This document shows, in pieces, positions 28,730-35,461 of a DNA stretch of 35,461 nucleotides. This DNA is from a virus. Location of the stretch: the IMG/VR virus record IMGVR_UViG_3300043640_000196, positions 1-35,461 of that record; one strand, written 5' to 3'. The notes beneath the pieces are model-generated. The model made no database searches. It was not told the DNA's origin and worked only from the letters and a program-made list of their open reading frames with translations. The first letter of the stretch is position 1. The number at the start of each line of letters is the position of its first letter. The position numbers were made by a program, and so were the translations under genes.

Positions 28730-29432
28730 TGGCCTGCTCCTGCATCTCCCGCTGGGCCAGATACCGGGCCGCGCCGAGCACGGTGGGCTTCACATGCCCG
28801 ATGCGCACACCGGTGTTGACGTGCACCCAGAAGCCGGCCAGACCGACCCGCAGGCAGAACGTCAGGTCCTCGCCGCACGGCTCGCCGCACAGTTCCGTCT
28901 CCTGGAACCACGGGAACGCCGCGTTGAAAGCCTTGTCCCGCACCGCTTCCAGCACCGAGCGGTGCATCATCAGGAACGCGCCGCCGGTCGCGGTGACCCG
29001 CTGCATGGTGTCCAGCTCGAACGTGGGCCGGCGGATCAGGTACGGACCGTCGTCGCCCTCGGTCAGGTCGTAGAGGGTGGGCCACAGTTCGCCGTCGGTC
29101 GCGCCGAAGCACAGCCCGCCGACCACCGGGGCGGACACCGGGTCCGCTGCGGCGAGCAGCTTCTCCACCGAGTCCGGGGCGAACAGCATGTCTACATCGA
29201 TCTGAAGCAGCCAGTCGCCCCACTCCGGCCGGGCCAGGAACTCCCGGACCACGCCGTTGCGGGGGCCCGCGATGTTCACGCCGGCGTGGAAGCCGCGCAT
29301 CCCGGTGAGCTGGCGGGGCAGGTCGCGTTCGGTCTGGCGCAGGAAGTCCCACGCGAGCATCCCGGACAGGGACTCTGCGAACGCCGAGCTGACGTCGCCG
29401 GGGTGCAGCCACGCCACGAATACCTCGGACAA
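28722..29432 (-). CDS. Glycosyltransferase-like protein B (DxD)
   Basis: Encodes 236 aa; start chosen at TTG 29432 with GGAGAGG upstream. FVAWLHPGDVSSAFAESL begins the fold; LLQIDVDMLFAPDS provides the DxD metal-binding motif (Asp79, Asp81); RVTATGGAFLMMHRSVLEAV and CGEDLTFCLRVGLAGF match the acceptor and E-D regions of GT2/GT-A enzymes. It lies directly after the hairpins that follow the capsid gene and overlaps glycosyltransferase A by 8 bp. The two share fold type but are not close copies. Confidence 0.78.
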   Translation of the reverse strand: MSEVFVAWLHPGDVSSAFAESLSGMLAWDFLRQTERDLPRQLTGMRGFHAGVNIAGPRNGVVREFLARPEWGDWLLQIDVDMLFAPDSVEKLLAAADPVSAPVVGGLCFGATDGELWPTLYDLTEGDDGPYLIRRPTFELDTMQRVTATGGAFLMMHRSVLEAVRDKAFNAAFPWFQETELCGEPCGEDLTFCLRVGLAGFWVHVNTGVRIGHVKPTVLGAARYLAQREMQEQASD

Positions 29433-29454
29433 GGTGCCTCTCCTCTGGGTATGC

Positions 29455-29488
29455 GGAGACCCTCGGCACCCAGCAGCCGAGGGTCTCC
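29455..29488 (-). terminator. 13-bp hairpin downstream of the capsid gene
   Basis: GGAGACCCTCGGC pairs with GCCGAGGGTCTCC over an 8-nt loop. No U-run on the minus strand; probably partial termination or 3' end protection of capsid mRNA. Confidence 0.65.
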
Positions 29489-29490
29489 TT

Positions 29491-29511
29491 CCCACCGCCG
29501 CGAACGGTGGG
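29491..29511 (-). terminator. Second hairpin after the capsid gene
   Basis: CCCACCG and CGGTGGG with a 7-nt loop, 13 bp after the capsid stop and just before the 13-bp hairpin in the direction of transcription. Confidence 0.5.
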
Positions 29512-29523
29512 CGATTGGTGCGC

Positions 29524-30948
29524 CTAGACCCAGGCGCTGGTGGTGGTGAACTGGCGCAGCACCTTCGCCGAGCCGGCCGGGTCGATCAGGTCGCCGCCGG
29601 TGCGCCAGAACGCGGCCCAGCCCGCTTGCCCAACGGGAGTGCCGGTCGTGGTCGACATGATCATGTCGTTGTACTTCAGGGTCAGGCCGACCCGGTCGAC
29701 GACGTGATACGACTTCGGGTCCGCGAGGACCAGCAGCGTCGAGGTGGTGCCCGCCTTCAGGGGGTCCATCGAGGACTCCTTGTAGGCCCCGGCGCCGAGC
29801 AGGCTCGGCGGGGTTCCGACGCCCAGGTCCGCCCAGAACGCGCCACCCGAGGTGACCGTGCTGAACTGGCGGATCTGGTTGTACACCGACTTGTGGGCGA
29901 ACCACACGCTCTCGTCGCCGTGCCGCTCGCTGGTCGCGTTGACCAGGCTGAAGACGTCGGCCACAGCCATGCTCGCGCCGGCCGAAGCCACCCGGGAAGC
30001 GGTGGTCGCCACCGCGGCGGTCACCAGGCCCTTGGGCTGGGTGGTGCCGTTACCGGTCGCGAACGCCGCACCGTCGAGCCGGTCCTTCGCGTCGGCCACC
30101 AGCATGCCCAGCGAGGAGGCGAAGCCGCTGTCGGCCAGCGCCTCGTAGGAACCGACCACCCACGCGAACGCCTTGTATGCCGGGATACCGGGCCGGGCGA
30201 ACCCCGGGGTGTTGTCGCCGGAGGCCGTGTTTTCCGCCAGCCACCCGGCGGTCACGCCGTCGGAGGTGACACCGTTCCACGAGTTGGTCAGGGTCTGCTT
30301 GACCGTGGCCAGGTTGCGGATGCTCGACTTGATCCCGAGGTTGGTCAGGATGATCGTCGGGTCGAAGGTGAACGGCATCAGAGCGCCACCGGCGCTGTCC
30401 GGGGTCAGCGAGATGGCACGCCGCAGGCTCGGGCCCATGTACCGGCCGCCGGACTCGAAGAACTCCTCGAACTCGCGGTGGTACTCGGCCGACCCGGTGA
30501 GCAGAAGGTGCCGGGCCAGCAGTGCCGCCTGCTTGCCGTCCTGGTCCAGCATCGCCAGGATGTGCTCGCGGCCCTTGTCGTCGAGGTGCCGCGGCGCCTT
30601 CTCCACGGCCATCTGCGCGCGGGAGATGACGTCGGTCGGCTCGGCGAAACCGGACCGCAGCGCCTCCAGCCCCTCGTACGGGTCAACGGTCCGCGTGACC
30701 TCCGGGGCGCGCGGCGTGCCCGGCTCGACGTTGGCCGGGTCCAGCGCCTTGGACCGCACCAGGGCGATCTTCTCTTCGTAGGCCAGGGCCGCGGTGCGCT
30801 CGGTCTCCAGGACCTCGAACTCCTCCAGCGCCGCACCGGAGCGGGTGACCTGCTCGTCGGTGGGCTCCTCCAGCTCGTCGAGCTCGATCAGCTCGGCGCG
30901 CAGGACTTCCTGCTCGGCGGCGATGACCGCCGCCTTCCGCTTAGGCAT
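29524..30948 (-). CDS. Major capsid protein, HK97 fold
   Basis: Encodes 474 aa from ATG 30948. Residues ~1-110 are a charged coiled-coil delta domain (VLRAELIELDELEEPTDEQV) that acts as internal scaffold and is normally cut off by the protease. The HK97 fold follows: GGALMPFTFDPTIILTNLG, IRNLATVKQTLTNSWNGV, the AENTASGDNTPGF E-loop region, YKAFAWVVGSYEALADSGF and the A-domain near NATSERHGDESVWF. Overlaps the protease by 8 bp. Two hairpins after it probably raise its relative expression. Confidence 0.93.
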   Translation of the reverse strand: MPKRKAAVIAAEQEVLRAELIELDELEEPTDEQVTRSGAALEEFEVLETERTAALAYEEKIALVRSKALDPANVEPGTPRAPEVTRTVDPYEGLEALRSGFAEPTDVISRAQMAVEKAPRHLDDKGREHILAMLDQDGKQAALLARHLLLTGSAEYHREFEEFFESGGRYMGPSLRRAISLTPDSAGGALMPFTFDPTIILTNLGIKSSIRNLATVKQTLTNSWNGVTSDGVTAGWLAENTASGDNTPGFARPGIPAYKAFAWVVGSYEALADSGFASSLGMLVADAKDRLDGAAFATGNGTTQPKGLVTAAVATTASRVASAGASMAVADVFSLVNATSERHGDESVWFAHKSVYNQIRQFSTVTSGGAFWADLGVGTPPSLLGAGAYKESSMDPLKAGTTSTLLVLADPKSYHVVDRVGLTLKYNDMIMSTTTGTPVGQAGWAAFWRTGGDLIDPAGSAKVLRQFTTTSAWV

Positions 30949-31720
30949 TGCGTACTCCGTTTCGGATCATGTCCATGCGCAGCCGCGCACGGGCGATAGC
31001 CAGCCGACCGGAGTGCGCGTCGCGCGAGTCCTCGGCGCCGGGCCCCGACTCTTCGGGGGTGGCAGATGTCTCCGTGCCCGCCGGTACCGGCGGGGTGGTG
31101 GACAGGGCGCGGATCAACTCCGCACGCTCGGCCTCGGTGAGACCAGCGATGTCGTCGGCGATCTCTACCGCCGAGCGGACGGCCATGATCTGGGCCTCCG
31201 GGTAGTAGGCGATCGGGGTTGGCCCGTAGTCGGACAGGCCGAGTTCCAGGCGGGTCACCGTCGGCAGCGCCGCGCCGGGACGCGTCCGGGGTACCCGGGC
31301 AGGGTCGGAGCGGTAGACCGGGCCACGGAAGGACTGGGCGGTGATCTCGTCGTTCTTGATGGACTCCAGCACCCGGTCCGCGAACTCGCTGAAGTTGTAG
31401 CGCGTCCGGGTGAGCAGTCCCCGCGCGTCGGGCTTGATCTCCAGCGGCAGCCCGAGGGGCACCTGGGCCAGCGCCATCGGCTTGCCGGCCAGGTCCAGTC
31501 CGTGGTTGTAGAGGCACATCGCCTTGGCGCCGCGGCCGTTGAGGGTCCGGTTGAACGACGACCGGTGGATGTCCTCGATGTAGTGGCCGTGCTGGTCGGT
31601 GATCTCCTTCGGCACCCCGAAGACGGCCGCATAGGCTTCGACGGTTCTGCCGTCGCCGCCCTTCGCCCGGGACACGATCTCGATGCCCTCCAGGGGCCAG
31701 ATGCGGTGGTAGGTCTCCAC
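30941..31720 (-). CDS. HK97-type prohead protease
   Basis: Encodes 259 aa from GTG 31720 with AGGAGG 5 nt upstream. Family pattern: TVEAYAAVFGVPKEITDQHG, catalytic His73 in LYNHGLD, and catalytic Ser130 in ITAQSFRG. The acidic C-terminal ~80 residues form a flexible tail. It cleaves the capsid delta domain and itself during maturation. It sits between portal and capsid as usual. Confidence 0.92.
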   Translation of the reverse strand: METYHRIWPLEGIEIVSRAKGGDGRTVEAYAAVFGVPKEITDQHGHYIEDIHRSSFNRTLNGRGAKAMCLYNHGLDLAGKPMALAQVPLGLPLEIKPDARGLLTRTRYNFSEFADRVLESIKNDEITAQSFRGPVYRSDPARVPRTRPGAALPTVTRLELGLSDYGPTPIAYYPEAQIMAVRSAVEIADDIAGLTEAERAELIRALSTTPPVPAGTETSATPEESGPGAEDSRDAHSGRLAIARARLRMDMIRNGVRNA

Positions 31721-31729
31721 TGTCGCCTC

Positions 31730-33139
31730 CTATTCGCCGTCGAGGGTGGGGGTGGGGTCCACTTCGGTCGCCGGCGCCGGCGGTGGGTTGGCCTCCGCGG
31801 CTGGACTTCCGGGCGCGGCGACCTTGCCCGGGGGCTGCAACTGCACCGAGTAGAGGCCGGAGTGGACCAACAGCGACTCATCGCCGGCCAACACCGACTT
31901 GACCACCGACTCCGGTTCGAAGCCGGCATCGGTGAGTTGGCGTATCGTCTCGGCCTTCTTGAACGCGATGTTGGCCGCGTCGGCCTGGTCCTCACGAAGG
32001 AACGCGATATCCCGGTCGTCGTACCACAAACGCAGCGTGCCTTCGACGGTGCCGGCCGGCACGTCGATGATGCTGGCCAGCGCCGCGCACGCCGAACGCC
32101 ACTGCGGCCGGGCCCAGCCGTCACCGAACGCCCGGCGGGCCTGCGCATAGTTCGAGTAGGTCGACGCCTGCAAACCCTCGGACAGGCCAACGATGATCGG
32201 CGGCACGTGACCGGCCGCGCAGATCCGGGTTTCCCCGGCGCCCTGCGTGCCCTTGAAATCGAGCTGGCGCATGTCCGCCGTAGCCAGGGTGACGTCCGCA
32301 CCGCCGCCGACGTACATCGGCTTGTAGGCGTTCTCCACACCCTGGTGGGCCGCCTTCGTCTCGGCGATGAACTCGCGGAACTGCTCGGCCGTCACGGTCT
32401 CCTTGACGGAGATGACAGGACCCAACGTCGCGCCGTTCTCGAAGAACCGAAGCTTGTGCTCGGTCGCTGCCCGGTCCGCCTGGATCTCCCGGACGACCGG
32501 AGTCAGCCAGGACATGCCGCGGTACTGCGCGTCCGGATCCGGGATCGGCGACCAGTGGCAGGTCTCCTCCGGCAGGAACAGCTCATCGGTCGAGGTGGGT
32601 TCCAGCCCAGCCATGACCCGGCCCGGGTGATACCAGTAGCCGATCACGTCGGACTGGGTCGCCTCGGCCGGCGGTGCCGACAGAACGATCGTCACCCAGT
32701 CCGGGCGCAGTCGGCGGATCCTCTGCAACTCGCGCACCGCGTAGAAGTTGCCGGCCAGGCTCGCGTCCTGTTCCATGCGGGCCAGCAGTTCCCCGGTGGT
32801 GCCGTTGGGCCAGGGGTTCTCCAGCAGCGCCAGATCAGCGGTGCCGAACAAATCACCCGGCCGGCCCTTGTTGAATCTCTGCCACTGGAAGCGCATCTCG
32901 GAGAACAGCAACAGCCTGGTCAGGATGACCGCGAACACGACGCCGTTGGACTTGTAGGCCGCCTGGGTGTACCCGGCGAAGCTGTTCTCGATGTCCTCGG
33001 TCTTCTGGTAGGGCGAGGTGCCCGACCCGTACAGCCCGAAGTTCCCGTACGCGGAGGTCAGGTCCCGGCCATAGTCGTCAAGGCTGTACCGGGCCACCGT
33101 GTTACCGCCGCGCAGAAGGTCCCACAGCTTCACGGTCAC
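31730..33139 (-). CDS. Portal protein, HK97 family
   Basis: Encodes 469 aa from GTG 33139 (GTG 33133 also possible). Contains NGVVFAVILTRLLLFSEMRF near the start, ENPWPNGTTGELLARMEQDA, GNFYAVREL, LTPVVREIQADRAATEHKLR, and HVPPIIVGLSEGLQASTYSN, all typical of HK97-like portals. The 12-mer forms the DNA channel at the capsid vertex. The Pro-rich C-terminus (~60 aa) is probably disordered. Overlaps the small membrane protein gene upstream by ~38 bp. Confidence 0.92.
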   Translation of the reverse strand: MTVKLWDLLRGGNTVARYSLDDYGRDLTSAYGNFGLYGSGTSPYQKTEDIENSFAGYTQAAYKSNGVVFAVILTRLLLFSEMRFQWQRFNKGRPGDLFGTADLALLENPWPNGTTGELLARMEQDASLAGNFYAVRELQRIRRLRPDWVTIVLSAPPAEATQSDVIGYWYHPGRVMAGLEPTSTDELFLPEETCHWSPIPDPDAQYRGMSWLTPVVREIQADRAATEHKLRFFENGATLGPVISVKETVTAEQFREFIAETKAAHQGVENAYKPMYVGGGADVTLATADMRQLDFKGTQGAGETRICAAGHVPPIIVGLSEGLQASTYSNYAQARRAFGDGWARPQWRSACAALASIIDVPAGTVEGTLRLWYDDRDIAFLREDQADAANIAFKKAETIRQLTDAGFEPESVVKSVLAGDESLLVHSGLYSVQLQPPGKVAAPGSPAAEANPPPAPATEVDPTPTLDGE

Positions 33140-33287
33140 CGTCCTTGACGTCGATGGCGAACAGGGTGACCACGATCAGCGCCAAGCCGGCACCGAGCAG
33201 CCCGTACGGGCCGAACAACCACGTCAGACCGGCAACCGCCAGCAGCAACGCGAACGCGAGCAGGCAGACAGCCTCGATACGTCTCAC
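33102..33287 (-). CDS. Small two-pass membrane protein between terminase and portal (61 aa)
   Basis: GTG 33287, GTGA overlap with the terminase stop. Two membrane segments (AVCLLAFALLLAVAGLTWLF and GLLGAGLALIVVTLFAI), then a charged tail. Function unknown. The overlap with both neighbours ties it to the packaging operon. Confidence 0.6.
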   Translation of the reverse strand: MRRIEAVCLLAFALLLAVAGLTWLFGPYGLLGAGLALIVVTLFAIDVKDGDREAVGPSARR

Positions 33288-34918
33288 CCGTACATCACCC
33301 ACGGCTTCGGCAGAGGGGCCGCGGGCACCTCGTGCAGGATCCACAGGCCCATGCACAGGGCGACCGCGGCATCGATGTGCCGCTTACTCTTGCCCTTCGA
33401 CAAGGTGAAGCCCCGCTCCTGCTCGCGCTTCACCGCGGCGTTGATGTGCGTGGTCAGCTCCGGGTCACCGTCGTGCACGATGTGCTTGCCGGTAATCAGG
33501 TCGAAGGCCAGCCCGCACGCCGGCGCCATCCGGATCGGAGACTGGTCGAACTCGATCGCCAGAACGCCGGAGTCCTCCAGCATCCGGGCCGGCAGTTCGA
33601 AGAACCGCGGGTCGTACACCACACCGCGGAACCCGCTACCGGTCGCCAATCCCTTGGCGTGGTTGAACACGTCGAGGTGGTCGATCGGGCCGCCGGTCGG
33701 TTCCCAGATCCGGGAGGTCACCGCGAAGCGGCCGTCGGGCAGCTGCTCGATGCGGTCCACCGCGACGCTGTCCCGCTTCAGGGCCATGTCGACCGCGACC
33801 ACGAACGGGTTCGCCGGGTCGGACTTCCATTTGCCCGTGCAGGCCGTCCAGGCGCCCGAGTGGTCGCGCATCCACGAGTCTTCGGCGACGTCGACCCACC
33901 TGTTCGCGAAGTAGCGGATCCACTCGTTCGGCGGGTAGTCGGGGTTACCCCAGCTGTTGACCCGGTCTCTGACGTGCCACAGCACACCGGCCGCGCCGGA
34001 TGCGGCGATGACCGCCTTCTCCCTGTTCTTCGCGACCTTGTAGTTCAGGCCGTCGGGCGCCTCGCGCCAGTCGAACAAGAACCGCGGCGCGACGCGCGGG
34101 TTCCGCTCGACCCGCTTGCCCAGCTTGTACAGGTCGCCCAGGATCGAGTGGTCCTTGTCGAACCCGGCGGTCGACAGCGAGATGATCCGCCCCGAGCCGT
34201 GCACCGTCTTGCGCTTGCGGGTGGACTTGCCGACCACCGTGGATACGCGGGCCTTGCGCGAGCCGGCCTCGCCCCACTCGTGGTACTCGTCCTTCACGAA
34301 CAGGGTCGGCAACCCGCCCTCGTTCGTGCCGGCCACCGCGGCGATCCGGAAGATGCGGCCCGGGCGCCCATCGGCGAACTTTATCTCCGTGTCGTAGACG
34401 TTGAAGAACCCGACCAGCGGGGACTCCTTCGCCATCTGGTCCCGGCCGCCGCACATCGTGGCCACCACGGAGAACAGCAGATCGGCCTGCTCGAACGACG
34501 CCGCGGCGATCGGGATGTTCGGGCTCGACACCGCGATCGGCGGCGGCCCGGCGAACTCGAGTACCACCAGCGCCGCGATGAACGTCGTCTTGCCGCCGCC
34601 GGTCGCCTCGCCCCGCAGGGCTTCGTCGTAGCGCCACTGATCGCACTCCGGGCAGTACTCGTACCAGCGCCAGAGGAACAGCCGCTGGTCCGGCCGGAGC
34701 TTGATCCGCTGGCCGTAGAAGTCGCCCTCGCCGCAGATGCAGTTGTCCTCGATCCATTGCACCGCGATGCCGCCATGCGTCGGCCACAGCTCGCCGGCGG
34801 CGGGCTTCCACCCGCAGGCCTGGCAGCCCGGGTCAGCGGGAGGAGATGTTGACGACGCGCGGGTCGCTCTGCGGCGAGGCGGCGCCTTCGACGGACTGCG
34901 GACCGGCACCCTGGCCAC
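33284..34918 (-). CDS. terL: Terminase large subunit
   Basis: Encodes about 544 aa from GTG 34918 (GTG 34909 equally possible), overlapping the small subunit by ~80 bp; no later start precedes the conserved part. ATPase: EATGGGKT Walker-A-like at ~104-111 and LFVKDEYHEW Walker B (Asp210, Glu211). Nuclease: VVAVDMALKRDS (Asp377), then VVYDPRFF and the KRHIDAAVALCMG end. Cys pairs (CQACG, CICGEG, CPECD) near the N-terminus suggest a zinc-binding insert. It translocates DNA into the prohead and cuts concatemers. Confidence 0.92.
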   Translation of the reverse strand: MARVPVRSPSKAPPRRRATRASSTSPPADPGCQACGWKPAAGELWPTHGGIAVQWIEDNCICGEGDFYGQRIKLRPDQRLFLWRWYEYCPECDQWRYDEALRGEATGGGKTTFIAALVVLEFAGPPPIAVSSPNIPIAAASFEQADLLFSVVATMCGGRDQMAKESPLVGFFNVYDTEIKFADGRPGRIFRIAAVAGTNEGGLPTLFVKDEYHEWGEAGSRKARVSTVVGKSTRKRKTVHGSGRIISLSTAGFDKDHSILGDLYKLGKRVERNPRVAPRFLFDWREAPDGLNYKVAKNREKAVIAASGAAGVLWHVRDRVNSWGNPDYPPNEWIRYFANRWVDVAEDSWMRDHSGAWTACTGKWKSDPANPFVVAVDMALKRDSVAVDRIEQLPDGRFAVTSRIWEPTGGPIDHLDVFNHAKGLATGSGFRGVVYDPRFFELPARMLEDSGVLAIEFDQSPIRMAPACGLAFDLITGKHIVHDGDPELTTHINAAVKREQERGFTLSKGKSKRHIDAAVALCMGLWILHEVPAAPLPKPWVMYG

Positions 34919-35357
34919 CCCCGTATCCGTCGTTCAGTTCGTCGAGGGACCGCTTCTCGGCGATGACCGCGATGCCCAGCGCGCTGCGGTGCAACGGGCC
35001 GATGCCCAACTGCTTCTCGCAGTACTGCACCGCGGCGAGCGAGCGGTGAGCCGTGCCGTACGCCGGGTTCTCCACCGGCTGGCCCTGGCTGCCCGTGACG
35101 ATCGGCTGCTGGTCGGCGACGGCCAGCAGTTTGAAGTAGCGGTCCAGCTCGGTGATCCAGCGGACCAGGATCACCTTGTCGACGGGCGTGTGCACCTGGG
35201 CGACCCGGTCGTCCCAGTAGGTCTCCCAGTAGGGCAGCGCCACATCGGACACGGACTCGGGCGGATCGAAGCGCGTACCGGCCACAACCGCCAGGTCAGC
35301 CCGGCGCCCGTTGCGCGAGTCGACCGCGGTGCCGGCGGGCTTCTTCGTGCGTGGCAT
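34833..35357 (-). CDS. terS: Terminase small subunit (P27-like)
   Basis: Encodes 174 aa from ATG 35357 with GAGG 4 nt upstream. Starts with a basic segment (PRTKKPAGTAVDSRNGRR), then the helical core LPYWETYWDDRVAQVHTPVD and VRWITELDRYFKLLAVAD, and GTAHRSLAAVQYCEKQLGIG, the typical P27-family pattern. It recognises the packaging site and recruits the large subunit. First gene of the late operon in the window. Confidence 0.82.
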   Translation of the reverse strand: MPRTKKPAGTAVDSRNGRRADLAVVAGTRFDPPESVSDVALPYWETYWDDRVAQVHTPVDKVILVRWITELDRYFKLLAVADQQPIVTGSQGQPVENPAYGTAHRSLAAVQYCEKQLGIGPLHRSALGIAVIAEKRSLDELNDGYGGGQGAGPQSVEGAASPQSDPRVVNISSR

Positions 35358-35461
35358 GTCGCCTCACAAAAAAGCTGGTCGGGGACAAAACGGACGGCCT
35401 TGGTACCACGGATAAAGATCGGGGGGTTATGGGTCAGGCCCCTATTCGGACATTTTCACGA
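35358..35461. other. Leader upstream of terminase, candidate cos/packaging region
   Basis: 104 bp without a gene, lower in G+C than the coding flanks, holding ATCGGGGGGTTATGGG and GGGGCCTGACCC (minus-strand sense). In cos-type actinophages the cohesive end lies just upstream of terminase. No cut site can be fixed by eye, and no convincing promoter was found. Confidence 0.4.

Noticed and set aside
30794-33148. 784-codon plus-strand frame opposite portal, protease and capsid
   Set aside because: Composition is that of an antisense frame (Arg/Gly/Val-rich); the minus-strand genes are certain.
1-35461. CRISPR arrays, insertion sequences, rRNA
   Set aside because: No regularly spaced long repeats with unique spacers, no transposase and no rRNA-like sequence on either strand.

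Overview
The window is an almost complete temperate siphovirus (free phage or prophage) of a high-GC actinobacterium. The evidence is G+C-rich DNA, heavy use of GTG and TTG starts, dense 4-bp start/stop overlaps, an HK97-type head module, a long tape measure gene, a GH25 endolysin, a tyrosine integrase and a repressor. A Micromonosporaceae-like host is possible, but nothing here fixes the genus. Almost all genes lie on the minus strand, so the phage map reads from right to left.

Reading leftward from 35.4 kb: terminase small and large subunits, a small membrane protein, portal, prohead protease and major capsid protein, closed by two tandem hairpins. Then come two glycosyltransferase-like genes, head-tail connector genes, two related tail-tube-type proteins separated by a hairpin, a gp10-like protein, and tail assembly chaperones with a canonical G_GGA_AAA -1 frameshift site. 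The tape measure, a beta-helix tailspike-like protein, a large minor tail protein and a small fibre-like protein follow. The lysis cassette (GH25 muramidase and small membrane proteins including a holin) ends at a strong bidirectional terminator near 15.52 kb.

The centre (about 11.7-15.5 kb) is the lysogeny and accessory region. It has two small rightward genes, a small GntR regulator with an array of GTCGAC boxes over its own promoter, an anchored surface protein, a resolvase-like protein without a catalytic serine, a tyrosine integrase, and a Cro/CI-like repressor. The repressor is divergent from the early operon. Both divergent promoters look leaderless and share the same geometry, with long inverted repeats between them.

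From 11,672 leftward to base 1 runs one early operon of about 28 mostly tiny genes, with about two dozen 4-bp ATGA/GTGA overlaps. It encodes a DNA methyltransferase, small helix-turn-helix proteins, several small membrane proteins, several Cys-rich zinc-ribbon-like proteins, an Erf/YqaJ recombination pair, a RusA-type resolvase with a changed active-site position, a winged-helix replication-type protein and an HNH nuclease. Between the last two lies a short interval with low GC3 that holds five exact GGAATCC repeats spaced at about 11 bp, next to a 29-nt pyrimidine tract. It is the best candidate for the replication origin. The window begins inside a further early gene and ends in the leader upstream of terminase, so only a small part of the phage genome is likely missing. 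No tRNA, CRISPR array or insertion sequence was seen, and no attachment site could be fixed.
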